This document shows, piece after piece, positions 51,557 through 60,332 of a DNA stretch of 61,702 nucleotides (position 1 is its first letter; every line of letters starts with the position of its first letter). The position numbers and the translations under genes were made by a program. Under the pieces are notes generated by a model. The model ran no database searches. It was not told where the DNA came from and saw only the letters and a list, made by a program, of their open reading frames with translations. The stretch spans positions 1 to 61,702 of the forward strand of contig JAQTZA010000016.1 in assembly GCA_028687995.1 (NCBI GenBank), read 5' to 3'. This stretch comes from Bacteroidales bacterium (GTDB lineage Bacteria; Bacteroidota; Bacteroidia; Bacteroidales; UBA7332).

Positions 51557-53328
51557 CGTTTTAATGGTTCTTCTATATAGGTTTTTGTGTCAATTTTTTT
51601 TTGAAGTAGTTCTGAAGTGCTACCCATCTTCAATGAGAGGTTCCATTGTTCAAGACCTTTTTCTATTTCACCCGACATCACTAAAATGTCGCCATAATGT
51701 TCAATAATTACTTCGCTCGTTCTTCCTCCAGAACTTAATGCTTTTTCGATATAGAATTTAGCTAATACGTAATTCTTTTCTACAAAATATATCCAAGCAT
51801 AAGTATCGAGGTATGTACTATTATTGGGTTCCGCAGCAATACATTTACCACTCATTTGCTCGGCTTTATGCAAATCTACTTTATCGACAGACAAATAATA
51901 AGCATAATTATTTAGCACAACTATGTTATTTTCATTGTAAACGAGAGCACTATCGTAAGCTTGATACGCTGCCGGAGTTTTCCCCAATCGCTGATATACA
52001 TCTCCAATCTGTCCGTAAAAATTTGAAATCAATGCTTTATTACTCAAATCAACGACTTTAAGTCCATCCTGATAACTCAAAATAGCATTTCTATAGTCTT
52101 CCTTCAAATAATTACCCATCCCTTTGTAGAAGTAAAACTCAGAAGCATCAGGAAAATAACTAATAGCTTGTTCACAGACCTCTACTACACCAGCGTAATC
52201 ATTTAATTGAAGATCAACGTTTAATAATTGACGCCATAATTCTACATTTGTAGGAGCAAGACCAACTGCAAATACTAATTTTTCTCTGGCTTCGTTCGTT
52301 TTTTTCTGAGTAATCAAATAATCTGCATATAATTGGTAGAAACTCTCCTCCTGCGGATGCATTTCTATTAGAGTATTGAATAATGAAGTTATATTCTCAG
52401 CTTCCTCTATTTTATCTAACCGAGTTGAAAGATAACTATTCAAAATCTTGTGCTTGGTTTCCACTTCCGTCTTAGGATTCAACAGTGCGGCACGAATTTG
52501 AATATCTGCCTGAATTTTATCTCCTGTCTTCTCGAAGTAATTTGCAAGGGAGACTGCTAAAAACCCATTATCTGGATCGGTAGATTTCACCAATTCATAA
52601 TTAACAAAAGCTTCCTTTAATTGATTGTTTTGCATCAATAAATCTCCCAATAATATACGATAACGCACATCTTTTGGAAATCCTTCGACAAGTTTTTGAA
52701 CTTCAGAAAAAGCTTTTTTTGGCTCTTTTAGGGCATAATACATTTTGAACTTTTCGATGCTTATCTCTTCCGAAAGACCGACCTGTAGTTCAAGTTTATC
52801 AAGAGTAGAAATTGCTTTTCTTAACTCTTTTGTCTGCGTATAAAGTTGCACCAATGAGTATTGTAATTCTGGCTTATCTGGGTATTTTGCCACAAGCTTA
52901 TGCAAAACTGTTTCAGCCTCTTTATTTAGATTAAGGCTTTGGGTCAAATTCGCATACGATGTTAAATACCAAAAATTATTAGAATCAACACGAGCTGCTT
53001 TTCTAATACAATCTAATGCGAGTGGGGCATTATTTAGATTCAAATAGAAATCGGCTAATTCATAACATGCAGAAGCACTGGCAGTATCAATCTTACTGCA
53101 TTTCGAGAACAAATCAAAAGCCGCATCTAGCTTTCCTAGATATTTTAATCGTTGCGCTTCCAAAAAATAGTAATCAAACTTTCGTTGATCAGCATACGAA
53201 AGTGTATCGTTTGTTATAGACGATGACTTTTGAAAAGGTAATTTCTGACTTGACTTACAAGCAGAAAAAACTTGTATGCCAACCAAAATGATAATTATAA
53301 AAGTAAGATTCGAAAAGAATTTTCTCAT
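51553..53328 (-). CDS. TPR lipoprotein
   Basis: This 591-residue protein has lipobox VFSAC (Cys23 from ATG 53328) and about 12-15 tetratricopeptide repeats covering most of its length (for example LKYLGKLDAAFDLFSKCSKI, ASACYELADFYLNLNNAPLA). It is probably a periplasmic or outer-membrane scaffold. The frame opens with TTG at 53337, but ATG 53328 gives the better lipoprotein signal. It follows dut directly and overlaps the DUF4292 gene by 4 bases, so the three envelope genes are expressed together. Confidence 0.88.
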   Translation of the reverse strand: MRKFFSNLTFIIIILVGIQVFSACKSSQKLPFQKSSSITNDTLSYADQRKFDYYFLEAQRLKYLGKLDAAFDLFSKCSKIDTASASACYELADFYLNLNNAPLALDCIRKAARVDSNNFWYLTSYANLTQSLNLNKEAETVLHKLVAKYPDKPELQYSLVQLYTQTKELRKAISTLDKLELQVGLSEEISIEKFKMYYALKEPKKAFSEVQKLVEGFPKDVRYRILLGDLLMQNNQLKEAFVNYELVKSTDPDNGFLAVSLANYFEKTGDKIQADIQIRAALLNPKTEVETKHKILNSYLSTRLDKIEEAENITSLFNTLIEMHPQEESFYQLYADYLITQKKTNEAREKLVFAVGLAPTNVELWRQLLNVDLQLNDYAGVVEVCEQAISYFPDASEFYFYKGMGNYLKEDYRNAILSYQDGLKVVDLSNKALISNFYGQIGDVYQRLGKTPAAYQAYDSALVYNENNIVVLNNYAYYLSVDKVDLHKAEQMSGKCIAAEPNNSTYLDTYAWIYFVEKNYVLAKFYIEKALSSGGRTSEVIIEHYGDILVMSGEIEKGLEQWNLSLKMGSTSELLQKKIDTKTYIEEPLKR

Positions 53329-53337
53329 TTTGTTCAA

Positions 53338-53772
53338 CTATTTTCTTCCTGTATGTCCAAAACCGCCATCGCCACGTTCAGTTTCCTGTAATGCTTCAAC
53401 ACCAATCCATTCAACTTGTTCATGAGCAGCCACTACCATCTGACATATACGTTCACCATCGTTTACAAGAAAATCTTCTTGCGAAAGATTAATCAAAATC
53501 ACACCAATCTCTCCGCGATAATCTGCATCAATTGTTCCAGGTGAATTGAGTACGGTAATTCCCTTTTTATATGCCAATCCACTTCTCGGGCGAATCTGCG
53601 CTTCAAAACCAACGGGCAATTCAATAAATAGCCCAGTAGGGATAAGCTTTCTCTCCAATGGCTTCAATGTAATAGGTTGATCCAGATTAGCTCTCAAATC
53701 CATTCCAGCAGCATGCAGAGTCGCATATTCTGGCAAATCGTGCTTTGATTTATTGACTATTTTAACATCCAT
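53338..53772 (-). CDS. dut: dUTP diphosphatase
   Basis: This 144-residue trimeric dUTPase has all five motifs: [49 protein letters not shown] and the C-terminal [10 protein letters not shown]. It keeps uracil out of DNA and supplies dUMP. It is first in the dut-TPR-DUF4292-EnvC operon and divergent from dgt; TATCTTTG at 53856-53849 is its -7 element. Confidence 0.97.
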   Translation of the reverse strand: MDVKIVNKSKHDLPEYATLHAAGMDLRANLDQPITLKPLERKLIPTGLFIELPVGFEAQIRPRSGLAYKKGITVLNSPGTIDADYRGEIGVILINLSQEDFLVNDGERICQMVVAAHEQVEWIGVEALQETERGDGGFGHTGRK

Positions 53773-53848
53773 AGATTGTAATTTTCAAAATGAAATATAA
53801 ATAAAAGAACCCTGACAAAAAAGCATTTTTTCGCTTTGTATATTTTGG

Positions 53849-53856
53849 CAAAGATA
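53849..53856 (-). promoter_or_regulatory. -7 element TATCTTTG upstream of dut
   Basis: A perfect -7 match on the minus strand; leader about 70 bases. Confidence 0.5.
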
Positions 53857-53984
53857 ATAAAATTGACACAGAAATTCTCTTTATAACCCAATATAGAAAC
53901 ACTTTCACACATTTTCTGAGACAAGATTCTCTCTTCCAATTTTCTTTTGACTATTTTTACAAAAAATCTAAAATACGCAAACAA

Positions 53985-55322
53985 ATGAATCAAATGAACT
54001 GGGAACATCTTTTATCGTCGAAGAGATTTGGAATGGAATCGATGCCCGAGCAAAAGACACATGATAGAACAGAGTTTCAACGTGACTATGATAGACTTAT
54101 ATTCTCGGCACCCTTTCGCCGACTTCAAAATAAGACCCAAGTATTTCCATTACCAGGAAGCGTATTTGTTCATAATCGGCTAACACATAGCCTTGAGGTG
54201 GCTTGTGTAGGACGTTCGCTTGGCAACAATATTGGCAAGGTATTAAAAGAGAAATACAATAATGAAGAGTGGCGCAAAATGTTTTATGAATGTGGGTCAA
54301 TTGTCGCAGCGGCTTGTTTGGCGCACGACTTAGGCAATCCGCCGTTTGGTCATTCTGGAGAGAGAGCCATTGGATCCTATTTTTCAGAAGGCAATGGTAA
54401 AAACTATCAGCATCTCATTAACCCAACCGACTGGGAAGATTTTACACATTTCGAGGGAAATGCAAACTCTTTTCGACTGTTAGCTCATCAGTTCAAAGGC
54501 CGACGGAAGGGTGGTTTTGCGCTCACATACTCTACGTTAGCATCTATAATCAAATATCCATATCCTTCAGGTCAGTCGGGAAAGAAAGGTAAATTCGGAT
54601 TCTTCCAAAGTGAAAAAGAGGCATTTCAAGTAATTTCAGAACAGTTGGGTTTAATCTGTCTCAATGAAGAAGAGATGCGTTATGCTCGTCATCCTCTTGT
54701 CTATCTTGTCGAAGCAGCAGATGACATTTGTTATCAAATTATGGACATCGAAGATGCACATAAACTTAAAATACTCACATCAGAAGAAACATTAAATCTA
54801 CTTACTGGATTTTTTAGTGGTGATAGATTGGAACGGATTCATCGAACCATGAACTATGTTGACGATGTAAATGAAAAGGTCTCTTACCTCCGATCTTCGG
54901 TCATTGGATTATTGGTTGATGAATGCTCTCAATACTTTATTGAGAATGAAGAAACTATTTTGGAAGGTCGCCTCGAAGGAGAATTAATTGATCACATTTC
55001 AGAGTTACCAGCTCAGGCTTACCAAAATTGCAGCAAAGTGGCTTATGCTAGAATCTATCGTTCTCCAGAAGTTTTAGATATTGAATTGGCTGGATATCAA
55101 ATTATGTCAACATTACTCGACAAATTACTTTATTCTGTTTTTAATCCTGACGAAGCCTACTCCCAATTATTCCTCAATCGAGTGCCCATGCAATATGATA
55201 TGCGCGCAGAGAGTGATTATGAGAAAATTCAGGCTGTTTTAGATTACATTTCGGGTATGACAGATGTATATGCACTCGATTTATATCGAAAAATAAACGG
55301 AATGAGCCTTCCGATTTTATAA
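53985..55322 (+). CDS. dgt: dGTP triphosphohydrolase
   Basis: This 445-residue HD-domain dNTPase converts dGTP to deoxyguanosine and triphosphate. HD residues are visible in HNRLTHSLEVACVGRSL (about 59-75) and AACLAHDLGNPPFGHSGE (about 105-122), followed by FEGNANSFRLL and YLVEAADDICYQIMDIEDA. ATG 53994 is an alternative start. It is divergent from dut, so two dNTP-pool enzymes share one intergenic region. Confidence 0.95.
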   Translation: MNQMNWEHLLSSKRFGMESMPEQKTHDRTEFQRDYDRLIFSAPFRRLQNKTQVFPLPGSVFVHNRLTHSLEVACVGRSLGNNIGKVLKEKYNNEEWRKMFYECGSIVAAACLAHDLGNPPFGHSGERAIGSYFSEGNGKNYQHLINPTDWEDFTHFEGNANSFRLLAHQFKGRRKGGFALTYSTLASIIKYPYPSGQSGKKGKFGFFQSEKEAFQVISEQLGLICLNEEEMRYARHPLVYLVEAADDICYQIMDIEDAHKLKILTSEETLNLLTGFFSGDRLERIHRTMNYVDDVNEKVSYLRSSVIGLLVDECSQYFIENEETILEGRLEGELIDHISELPAQAYQNCSKVAYARIYRSPEVLDIELAGYQIMSTLLDKLLYSVFNPDEAYSQLFLNRVPMQYDMRAESDYEKIQAVLDYISGMTDVYALDLYRKINGMSLPIL

Positions 55323-55328
55323 TTCATA

Positions 55329-55366
55329 AAAAAATGAGAATCATGTTTCCATGATTCTCATTTTTT
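55329..55366 (+). terminator. Convergent terminator overlapping a coding end
   Basis: A 17-bp perfect stem (55329-55345 with 55350-55366), TTTC loop, T-run on both strands. The last codons and TGA stop of the minus-strand acyltransferase gene (55358) lie inside its right arm. Confidence 0.93.
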
Positions 55367-56185
55367 AAATTTTAGTTCGGTGGTCTTTGACCGTAAGAAG
55401 TCTGCCAATTCTTCGATATTCTTATATTGTTTTTGAATTTCCCAGGGAATTATTTCTCCAACTGTTACCTTTATTGTTTGTCCTCCTTTATTTAGAACCT
55501 CATGTGAAAGTCTTGTCGTTCTTAATTGCCAATTTATTTTACCTAACAAATTGAAATACCACGAGTTTTGACCGTGTATATAAATTGGGATTACAGGAAC
55601 CTTCGCCGACTGAATTAACCGAATAATTGTAGGCTGCCACTCTTTTTCAGAAATTTCCATTTTATTCTGATAATACCCAGAAACCGCACCAGCGGGAAAA
55701 AACCCAATTGGGCTGCCGCTCTTGAGATGTCGAAGAGTCAGTTTCAATGCACCAGAATTCTCAACAGTGCTACCACGTTTCGGTGTAACAGGTTTCACTC
55801 CAACAAAATGCTCAGACATTGTTTCAACATGCATCAAAACTGAATTTACCATAAATTTGTAATCACTTCTTTTGGTCGCAAGCATATCTACAAGAATAAT
55901 ACCATCTAACCCTCCAAATGGGTGATTCGAAACTGTAATAAAAGCACCTTCAGGCAGGTGACTCAGTCTTTCCTCATTTTCCACAAAATACTGAACATTT
56001 AATCTTTTTAACCAAGCCTTGGTAAATTCACATCCGTTCAAATGAGACAGTTCAGAATAAACCTTATTAACTGCTGTTACGCCAAAAATCCATAAAAAAA
56101 GGCGAGCAAATAAATGTCCGAATATCCCTCTAAATGCAGGAGACATTTCAGCTAAGTCTGCTTCATTTAAAATTACCTTTTTCAT
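55358..56185 (-). CDS. PlsC/hemolysin-like acyltransferase 2
   Basis: This 275-residue acyltransferase resembles lysophospholipid acyltransferases. The catalytic block SNHPFGGLDG (residues 86-95) carries His88 and Asp94, spaced by five residues rather than the classical four. GFFPAGAVSGY (161-171) replaces the usual FPEGTRS, so the Glu is Ala. A hydrophobic stretch at 24-37 suggests membrane association. It ends a six-gene run and overlaps the preceding paralogue by 4 bases. It may acylate the product of that pathway. Confidence 0.85.
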   Translation of the reverse strand: MKKVILNEADLAEMSPAFRGIFGHLFARLFLWIFGVTAVNKVYSELSHLNGCEFTKAWLKRLNVQYFVENEERLSHLPEGAFITVSNHPFGGLDGIILVDMLATKRSDYKFMVNSVLMHVETMSEHFVGVKPVTPKRGSTVENSGALKLTLRHLKSGSPIGFFPAGAVSGYYQNKMEISEKEWQPTIIRLIQSAKVPVIPIYIHGQNSWYFNLLGKINWQLRTTRLSHEVLNKGGQTIKVTVGEIIPWEIQKQYKNIEELADFLRSKTTELKFKK

Positions 56186-57018
56186 TTAGTCACTTTTTTA
56201 GACAAAGCGTAAGTTTCTGCTCTAAGAAATGCAGCTAATTCTTCAGTCTTTTTGTATTTTAATTGCGTTTCCAACGAAATAGGCTCTCCGATGGTCAATT
56301 TAATTGTTTTGTTTTTCTTATTCAGAACTTCATAAGGCAGACGAACACTTCGCAATTGCCAATTTATTCGCCCTAAGAAATTAAAAAAATTTGAATTTCG
56401 ACCATGAATAAAGATAGGAACGACAGGGACTTTCGCCATTTGAATCATTCTTATAATTGTTGGTTGCCATTCGCGATCTGTTACTTTAAACTTATACTCA
56501 TTGTAATTAGCAACAGCTCCAGCGGGAAAAAAACCGACAACACCTCCAGAATTCAAATGACGAAGAGTTGCCTTTAATCCAGTTGTATTTTCTACCGTAC
56601 TACCTGATTTAGTGGTAGTAGGTTTAACAGGAATCATATTATCTTCAATGGGTCTTATACTCATAAGAATGGTATTTACCATGAACTTAAAATCTGGACG
56701 ATCTTGTGAAAGTAAATCGATGATAATATAACCATCAAGCATTCCAAAGGGATGATTGGATACCGTAATAAAAGAGCCACCTTCTTTGAATTGATTAAGA
56801 ATCTCTCTATTTTCAACCACGTACTTCAAATTCATCTCTTTGAACCAAGCAGAGGTGAAATGATGATTCTTCAAATGACATGTTTTGGAATAGAGACGAT
56901 TGATTTTATTAAGACCTAAAATACGAAGTAAAATTTTAGCAACAAAATGACCAAGTACACCACGAAAAATCGGTGATAGTTTCTCAACATCATATTCGTC
57001 AACAAGAACCTCTTTCAT
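56182..57018 (-). CDS. PlsC/hemolysin-like acyltransferase 1
   Basis: This 278-residue paralogue of the following gene is alignable along its full length (MKEVLVDEYDVEKLSPIFRG against MKKVILNEADLAEMSPAFRG). The active block is SNHPFGMLDG with His89 and Asp95; motif III is GFFPAGAVANY. ATG 57018 is chosen because it forms TAATG with the preceding stop, while the longer ORF to 57063 would overlap the flippase-like gene. The pair arose by tandem duplication and may add two different acyl chains. Confidence 0.85.
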   Translation of the reverse strand: MKEVLVDEYDVEKLSPIFRGVLGHFVAKILLRILGLNKINRLYSKTCHLKNHHFTSAWFKEMNLKYVVENREILNQFKEGGSFITVSNHPFGMLDGYIIIDLLSQDRPDFKFMVNTILMSIRPIEDNMIPVKPTTTKSGSTVENTTGLKATLRHLNSGGVVGFFPAGAVANYNEYKFKVTDREWQPTIIRMIQMAKVPVVPIFIHGRNSNFFNFLGRINWQLRSVRLPYEVLNKKNKTIKLTIGEPISLETQLKYKKTEELAAFLRAETYALSKKVTK

Positions 57019-58022
57019 TATTTGGTCTTTATTTTCATTAAAATAATACCAAATCCAATCCACAAAAGCTCTCGAATACGAGTCACCAAACTGACATAAA
57101 TACCAAGGCCAGCAACTGTACCTACCAACGGAACAATCTTCAATAGCTCAATAGCTCCTGCGTAACCCACTTCGCGCGGACCAACCTGCATTGGAAAAAA
57201 GAAAAGAACATTTGCCAAAAGAGTTGTCATCGCCACCATCACAAATGCTTGCATGTAGGTGATATCAATACCAATAGCATGAACTATAAAATAAACCTCC
57301 AAACAATTTACCAATCGTCCCAGAAATTCTAATGCCAAGACTTGATAAAAAGTCTTTCGTCGATTGAGGTATAAATCAGAGATTTGAGAATCGATATCAC
57401 TTAGTTCGGCCTCTTTCTTTTCATAAAACGAGATAGCCGTTTTTTTGAAAAGGGGTTGCTTCTTTAGTAAAGCAAAGAATTTGAGCAGAACTCCTCTTTT
57501 GTATCCTCTAAAGAACAACACAATCAAAGCTGAAAAAAATGCAAATATGAAGATAAAAAGAATGGTAAACTTATGTGAAACCGTCACAAAGAGACCAATC
57601 ATCAGGATAGATGTAAGCCAAAAAATAAAGTGTGCCATAATGTGCAACATCGTGTACAAGACTACAGATGATGTTGCTTTATTAATTCCAACTATGGGCT
57701 TCAATTCCATCACTCGGTAGGGCATACCACCCATCATTCCAGCTGGTGTAGAATAATTCAGAGCGAAACCAGAAATAGTTAGTTGCAACGACTTACTAAA
57801 ATTAACAGCACCTTTGTTATTTTCATCACAAATCACGAGTTGAAAAGCCCGAGCATTTATTAAATAGACAACAATCCAAATACCAATAATCGGCACGAAC
57901 CACCAACCAGTATGTTTAATATTTTCAACAATTGTAAAGAATCCAATTTTCCACACAATGCCCACTAATGCTACTAGTGCTACAAAAAATAGGATGTTTT
58001 TGAAAAGCTTACCCTTTTGCAT
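57018..58022 (-). CDS. UPF0104 / LPG-synthase TM-region protein (flippase-like)
   Basis: This 334-residue integral membrane protein has eight to nine helices and matches the lysylphosphatidylglycerol synthase TM-region family (UPF0104). The block FALNYSTPAGMMGGMPYRVMEL (about 91-112) and FPMQVGPREVGYAGAIELL (about 277-295) are typical. In MprF this region flips lipids; here it has no catalytic aminoacyl domain. ATG 58022 is preferred over a TTG at 58037. It overlaps the CDP-alcohol phosphotransferase gene upstream and abuts the acyltransferase downstream. Confidence 0.88.
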   Translation of the reverse strand: MQKGKLFKNILFFVALVALVGIVWKIGFFTIVENIKHTGWWFVPIIGIWIVVYLINARAFQLVICDENNKGAVNFSKSLQLTISGFALNYSTPAGMMGGMPYRVMELKPIVGINKATSSVVLYTMLHIMAHFIFWLTSILMIGLFVTVSHKFTILFIFIFAFFSALIVLFFRGYKRGVLLKFFALLKKQPLFKKTAISFYEKKEAELSDIDSQISDLYLNRRKTFYQVLALEFLGRLVNCLEVYFIVHAIGIDITYMQAFVMVAMTTLLANVLFFFPMQVGPREVGYAGAIELLKIVPLVGTVAGLGIYVSLVTRIRELLWIGFGIILMKIKTK

Positions 58023-58944
58023 ATTTCCCTTCCGCAATTGAATGAATCAATGTATTTGAAATCTGTCGATAATGTTTCACACTCAGCAAAAGTGATATAT
58101 TTAAGACGATTATCTCAAAAAGAAAATATACCCAAGGTATTCCTAATAATACCGATAAAAACAAAACAGGAGTTCTTCCATTAAATGCAAAAAGATGCAT
58201 CCAACGAATAGCATTCTTTGTCATTTTCTTAAAATCGTCAGTTATTTCTTTAGGTAAAGTATCAGGAAATTCAATGGCCATAACGTGCCTAAGTTTTAGG
58301 ATTTCTGGCAACATTCTCTCCTGTTTGCGTGTATAAAATCGATAAAAATGCAAGAAAAACTTTTCCCAAAAATCATTTTTCCAAGTTAGCTGTTCAAATT
58401 TCTTTTGAATTGCTTCATATTCATCAAATTCACTTCCTGCTGCACCTTTTACAAAATAGAGATGTAGATTCTTGAAATAATCAGCAATGGCTGCTTGTCG
58501 TGAATGTGAAAATGCGGACAAAATAGCAACGATAAAAATATAGATTGGCCAACCTTCATTCATCAATCGCAGACTTATAAAAAAGTAAACCGATAAAAAC
58601 CACAAATCGCCAGCAAATCCATCCAGAATTCTACCAATTTTTGATTTTATACCTGTGAGACGAGCCAACTGACCATCAACACAATCGAGAATATTTGCGA
58701 TTATCAACAATAAAACACCAAATGCATTAACGGTAATCTCTGTTGAATAAAAATGATAACCTGCAAATACGCCGAAAAATATCGACAAAATAGTTATCAT
58801 GTTGGGAGTAACAAAAGTATGTCTTAGAATGAGTGCTATGCGAAATGCAACAGGACGATAGAAGTAACGATCTAAGAAATTTTCAATTTCTATAGCTTTG
58901 AGGGATGACTCTAATGTTATTTTAGGAGATGATGTGTGTGGCAT
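58009..58944 (-). CDS. CDP-alcohol phosphotransferase family protein
   Basis: This 311-residue integral membrane enzyme transfers a phospho-alcohol from a CDP-activated donor to an acceptor. The motif is LDCVDGQLARLTGIKSKIGR followed by ILDGFAGD (Asp87, Asp90, Gly91, Ala94, Arg95, Gly104, Asp108, Asp113). The last Asp is four residues after Asp108 rather than three, a departure from the canonical D-x3-D. Six helices are predicted and the 311 residues exceed the usual 200. GTG 58950 is an alternative start. An internal promoter lies just upstream. Confidence 0.9.
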   Translation of the reverse strand: MPHTSSPKITLESSLKAIEIENFLDRYFYRPVAFRIALILRHTFVTPNMITILSIFFGVFAGYHFYSTEITVNAFGVLLLIIANILDCVDGQLARLTGIKSKIGRILDGFAGDLWFLSVYFFISLRLMNEGWPIYIFIVAILSAFSHSRQAAIADYFKNLHLYFVKGAAGSEFDEYEAIQKKFEQLTWKNDFWEKFFLHFYRFYTRKQERMLPEILKLRHVMAIEFPDTLPKEITDDFKKMTKNAIRWMHLFAFNGRTPVLFLSVLLGIPWVYFLFEIIVLNISLLLSVKHYRQISNTLIHSIAEGKYAKG

Positions 58945-58984
58945 GCTCACCGATTTTTAATAAATTAAATTCTTTAAACGGTGA

Positions 58985-58992
58985 CAAAGATA
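58985..58992 (-). promoter_or_regulatory. -7 element TATCTTTG before the CDP-alcohol phosphotransferase gene
   Basis: A perfect -7 match on the minus strand in the only sizeable gap of the six-gene run (58945-59024). It suggests two transcription units or a boosted second half. Confidence 0.5.
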
Positions 58993-59024
58993 ACAAATAT
59001 ATATAATTTTTCTATTGCAGCAGG

Positions 59025-59753
59025 CTATTTGAATGAATAGCCACCATCTACAACAATCACTTCACCATTAATATATTGATTTTCTACCAACATTAGATAT
59101 ACGTTGGTCAATTCATCTGGTTCACAAAAACGACCAGCTGCCATTTTACTATTAATACTCACTTTCACGTCTGCTGGCTTATTCTTCTGCCATTCGGTAT
59201 CTACAAAACCAGGCGCAACAGCATTCACTCTAATTTTGCGGGGTTCAAGAAACTTCACTAAATTTTTCACTAAAGCATGCACTGTAGATTTAGTGATGCC
59301 ATAAACCAATGAAACAGAGTGTGGTTGCGCACCCATCAATGAACCTGTAAAGATAACAGATGAACCAATTTTCAGTCTATCATATACTTTCTGTATCAAG
59401 AATACTGGGAAATGGACATTGGCATCGAAAATGGTTTTCCACGCACTTAGTTCCATTTCTAAAAAAATTGTCCGATTAGTCAATCCCGCATTAAAAATTA
59501 ATGTGTCGAGTGCAATATTATTATCAACAAGGTATTGGTTAATAAACTCAATGGAGTTTAAATCAGATATATCTGCTTGTAAAAGAACTATATTTGAATC
59601 GTATTTCTGCTGTAAATCCTGTTTTACTTCATTCGCTCTTATGGAGTCGGAGCCATAAGTCAGAATAACATCGAATCCGCTCTTTAACAAACCATTAGCA
59701 ACAGATAAACCGATTCCTTTAGTTCCTCCAGTAATTAACGCTTGGCGATTCAT
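59025..59753 (-). CDS. SDR-family NAD(P)-dependent oxidoreductase
   Basis: This 242-residue short-chain dehydrogenase has the cofactor motif ITGGTKGIGLSVA (about 7-19), NAG in IFNAGLTNRT, catalytic Ser in FTGSLMG (about 140) and YGITK with Tyr/Lys (about 151-155). It is FabG-like and ends VVDGGYSFK. The position between a cytidylyltransferase and a CDP-alcohol phosphotransferase suggests it reduces a keto-sugar phosphate or keto-lipid intermediate, as TarJ-type partners do with a different fold; this is inference. ATG 59753 is preferred over TTG 59756. Confidence 0.9.
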   Translation of the reverse strand: MNRQALITGGTKGIGLSVANGLLKSGFDVILTYGSDSIRANEVKQDLQQKYDSNIVLLQADISDLNSIEFINQYLVDNNIALDTLIFNAGLTNRTIFLEMELSAWKTIFDANVHFPVFLIQKVYDRLKIGSSVIFTGSLMGAQPHSVSLVYGITKSTVHALVKNLVKFLEPRKIRVNAVAPGFVDTEWQKNKPADVKVSINSKMAAGRFCEPDELTNVYLMLVENQYINGEVIVVDGGYSFK

Positions 59754-59758
59754 CAATC

Positions 59759-60214
59759 CTATTCTTTTATCTTTTGAGGTTTGGAATTACGTTCCTCTTT
59801 TAGATGAGAAGTATATGTTTCATAGATAGTCTTTTTAAGACTCGATGTAGAAACTCCATTTCCATAGGGAAAATAAAAAACATCGACGCCCAAATCTTGT
59901 AGATAATCATATTTACCATACCAATCGTCACCCACTACAAAAGCATCTATATGAAGTTTTTTCACAATCTCAGTATGATCCAATGTATGTTGTGGAATAA
60001 CAATATCTGGCGATTTTAGTGATTCTACAATTTGTATTCTCTCAGTAAAAGGAATTGCTGGCTTATTTTTATACGATTCCACTAATTCATCTGTACTTAC
60101 TCCAACGATCAATACATCACCTAAATTACGTGCATAATTAATCATTTTTAGATGATTGATATGAAACATATCAAACGTACCAGAAGTATATACTACACTC
60201 TTTTCTTTAAACAT
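59759..60214 (-). CDS. TagD-like cytidylyltransferase
   Basis: This 151-residue nucleotidyltransferase matches glycerol-3-phosphate cytidylyltransferases and related enzymes. GTFDMFHINHLKMI (residues 12-25) carries the HxxH-type active site (His17, His20), with IPFTERIQIVESL (about 54-66) and VVGDDWYGKYDYL (about 93-105). It probably activates a polyol or alcohol phosphate as a CDP derivative for the CDP-alcohol phosphotransferase in the same run. The substrate could be glycerol, ethanolamine or a sugar alcohol phosphate. Confidence 0.88.
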   Translation of the reverse strand: MFKEKSVVYTSGTFDMFHINHLKMINYARNLGDVLIVGVSTDELVESYKNKPAIPFTERIQIVESLKSPDIVIPQHTLDHTEIVKKLHIDAFVVGDDWYGKYDYLQDLGVDVFYFPYGNGVSTSSLKKTIYETYTSHLKEERNSKPQKIKE

Positions 60215-60248
60215 AATTATGAATTGACTTCAATAATAGAATTGTAAA

Positions 60249-60256
60249 CAAAGATA
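60249..60256 (-). promoter_or_regulatory. -7 element TATCTTTG of the cytidylyltransferase gene
   Basis: A perfect -7 match on the minus strand, 35 bases upstream of the ATG. The -33 spacing is not ideal. Confidence 0.5.
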
Positions 60257-60332
60257 AATCACAAAAGTACCGATTTATTAGCAAACAAATCGGAAAGCAG
60301 TAAAGAGTTACAAACGAATTACATTAAATTAC

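Noticed and set aside
53757..54008. 83-residue minus-strand ORF between dut and dgt
   Set aside because: It overlaps both dut and dgt starts and consists largely of AT-rich intergenic sequence; no conserved pattern.
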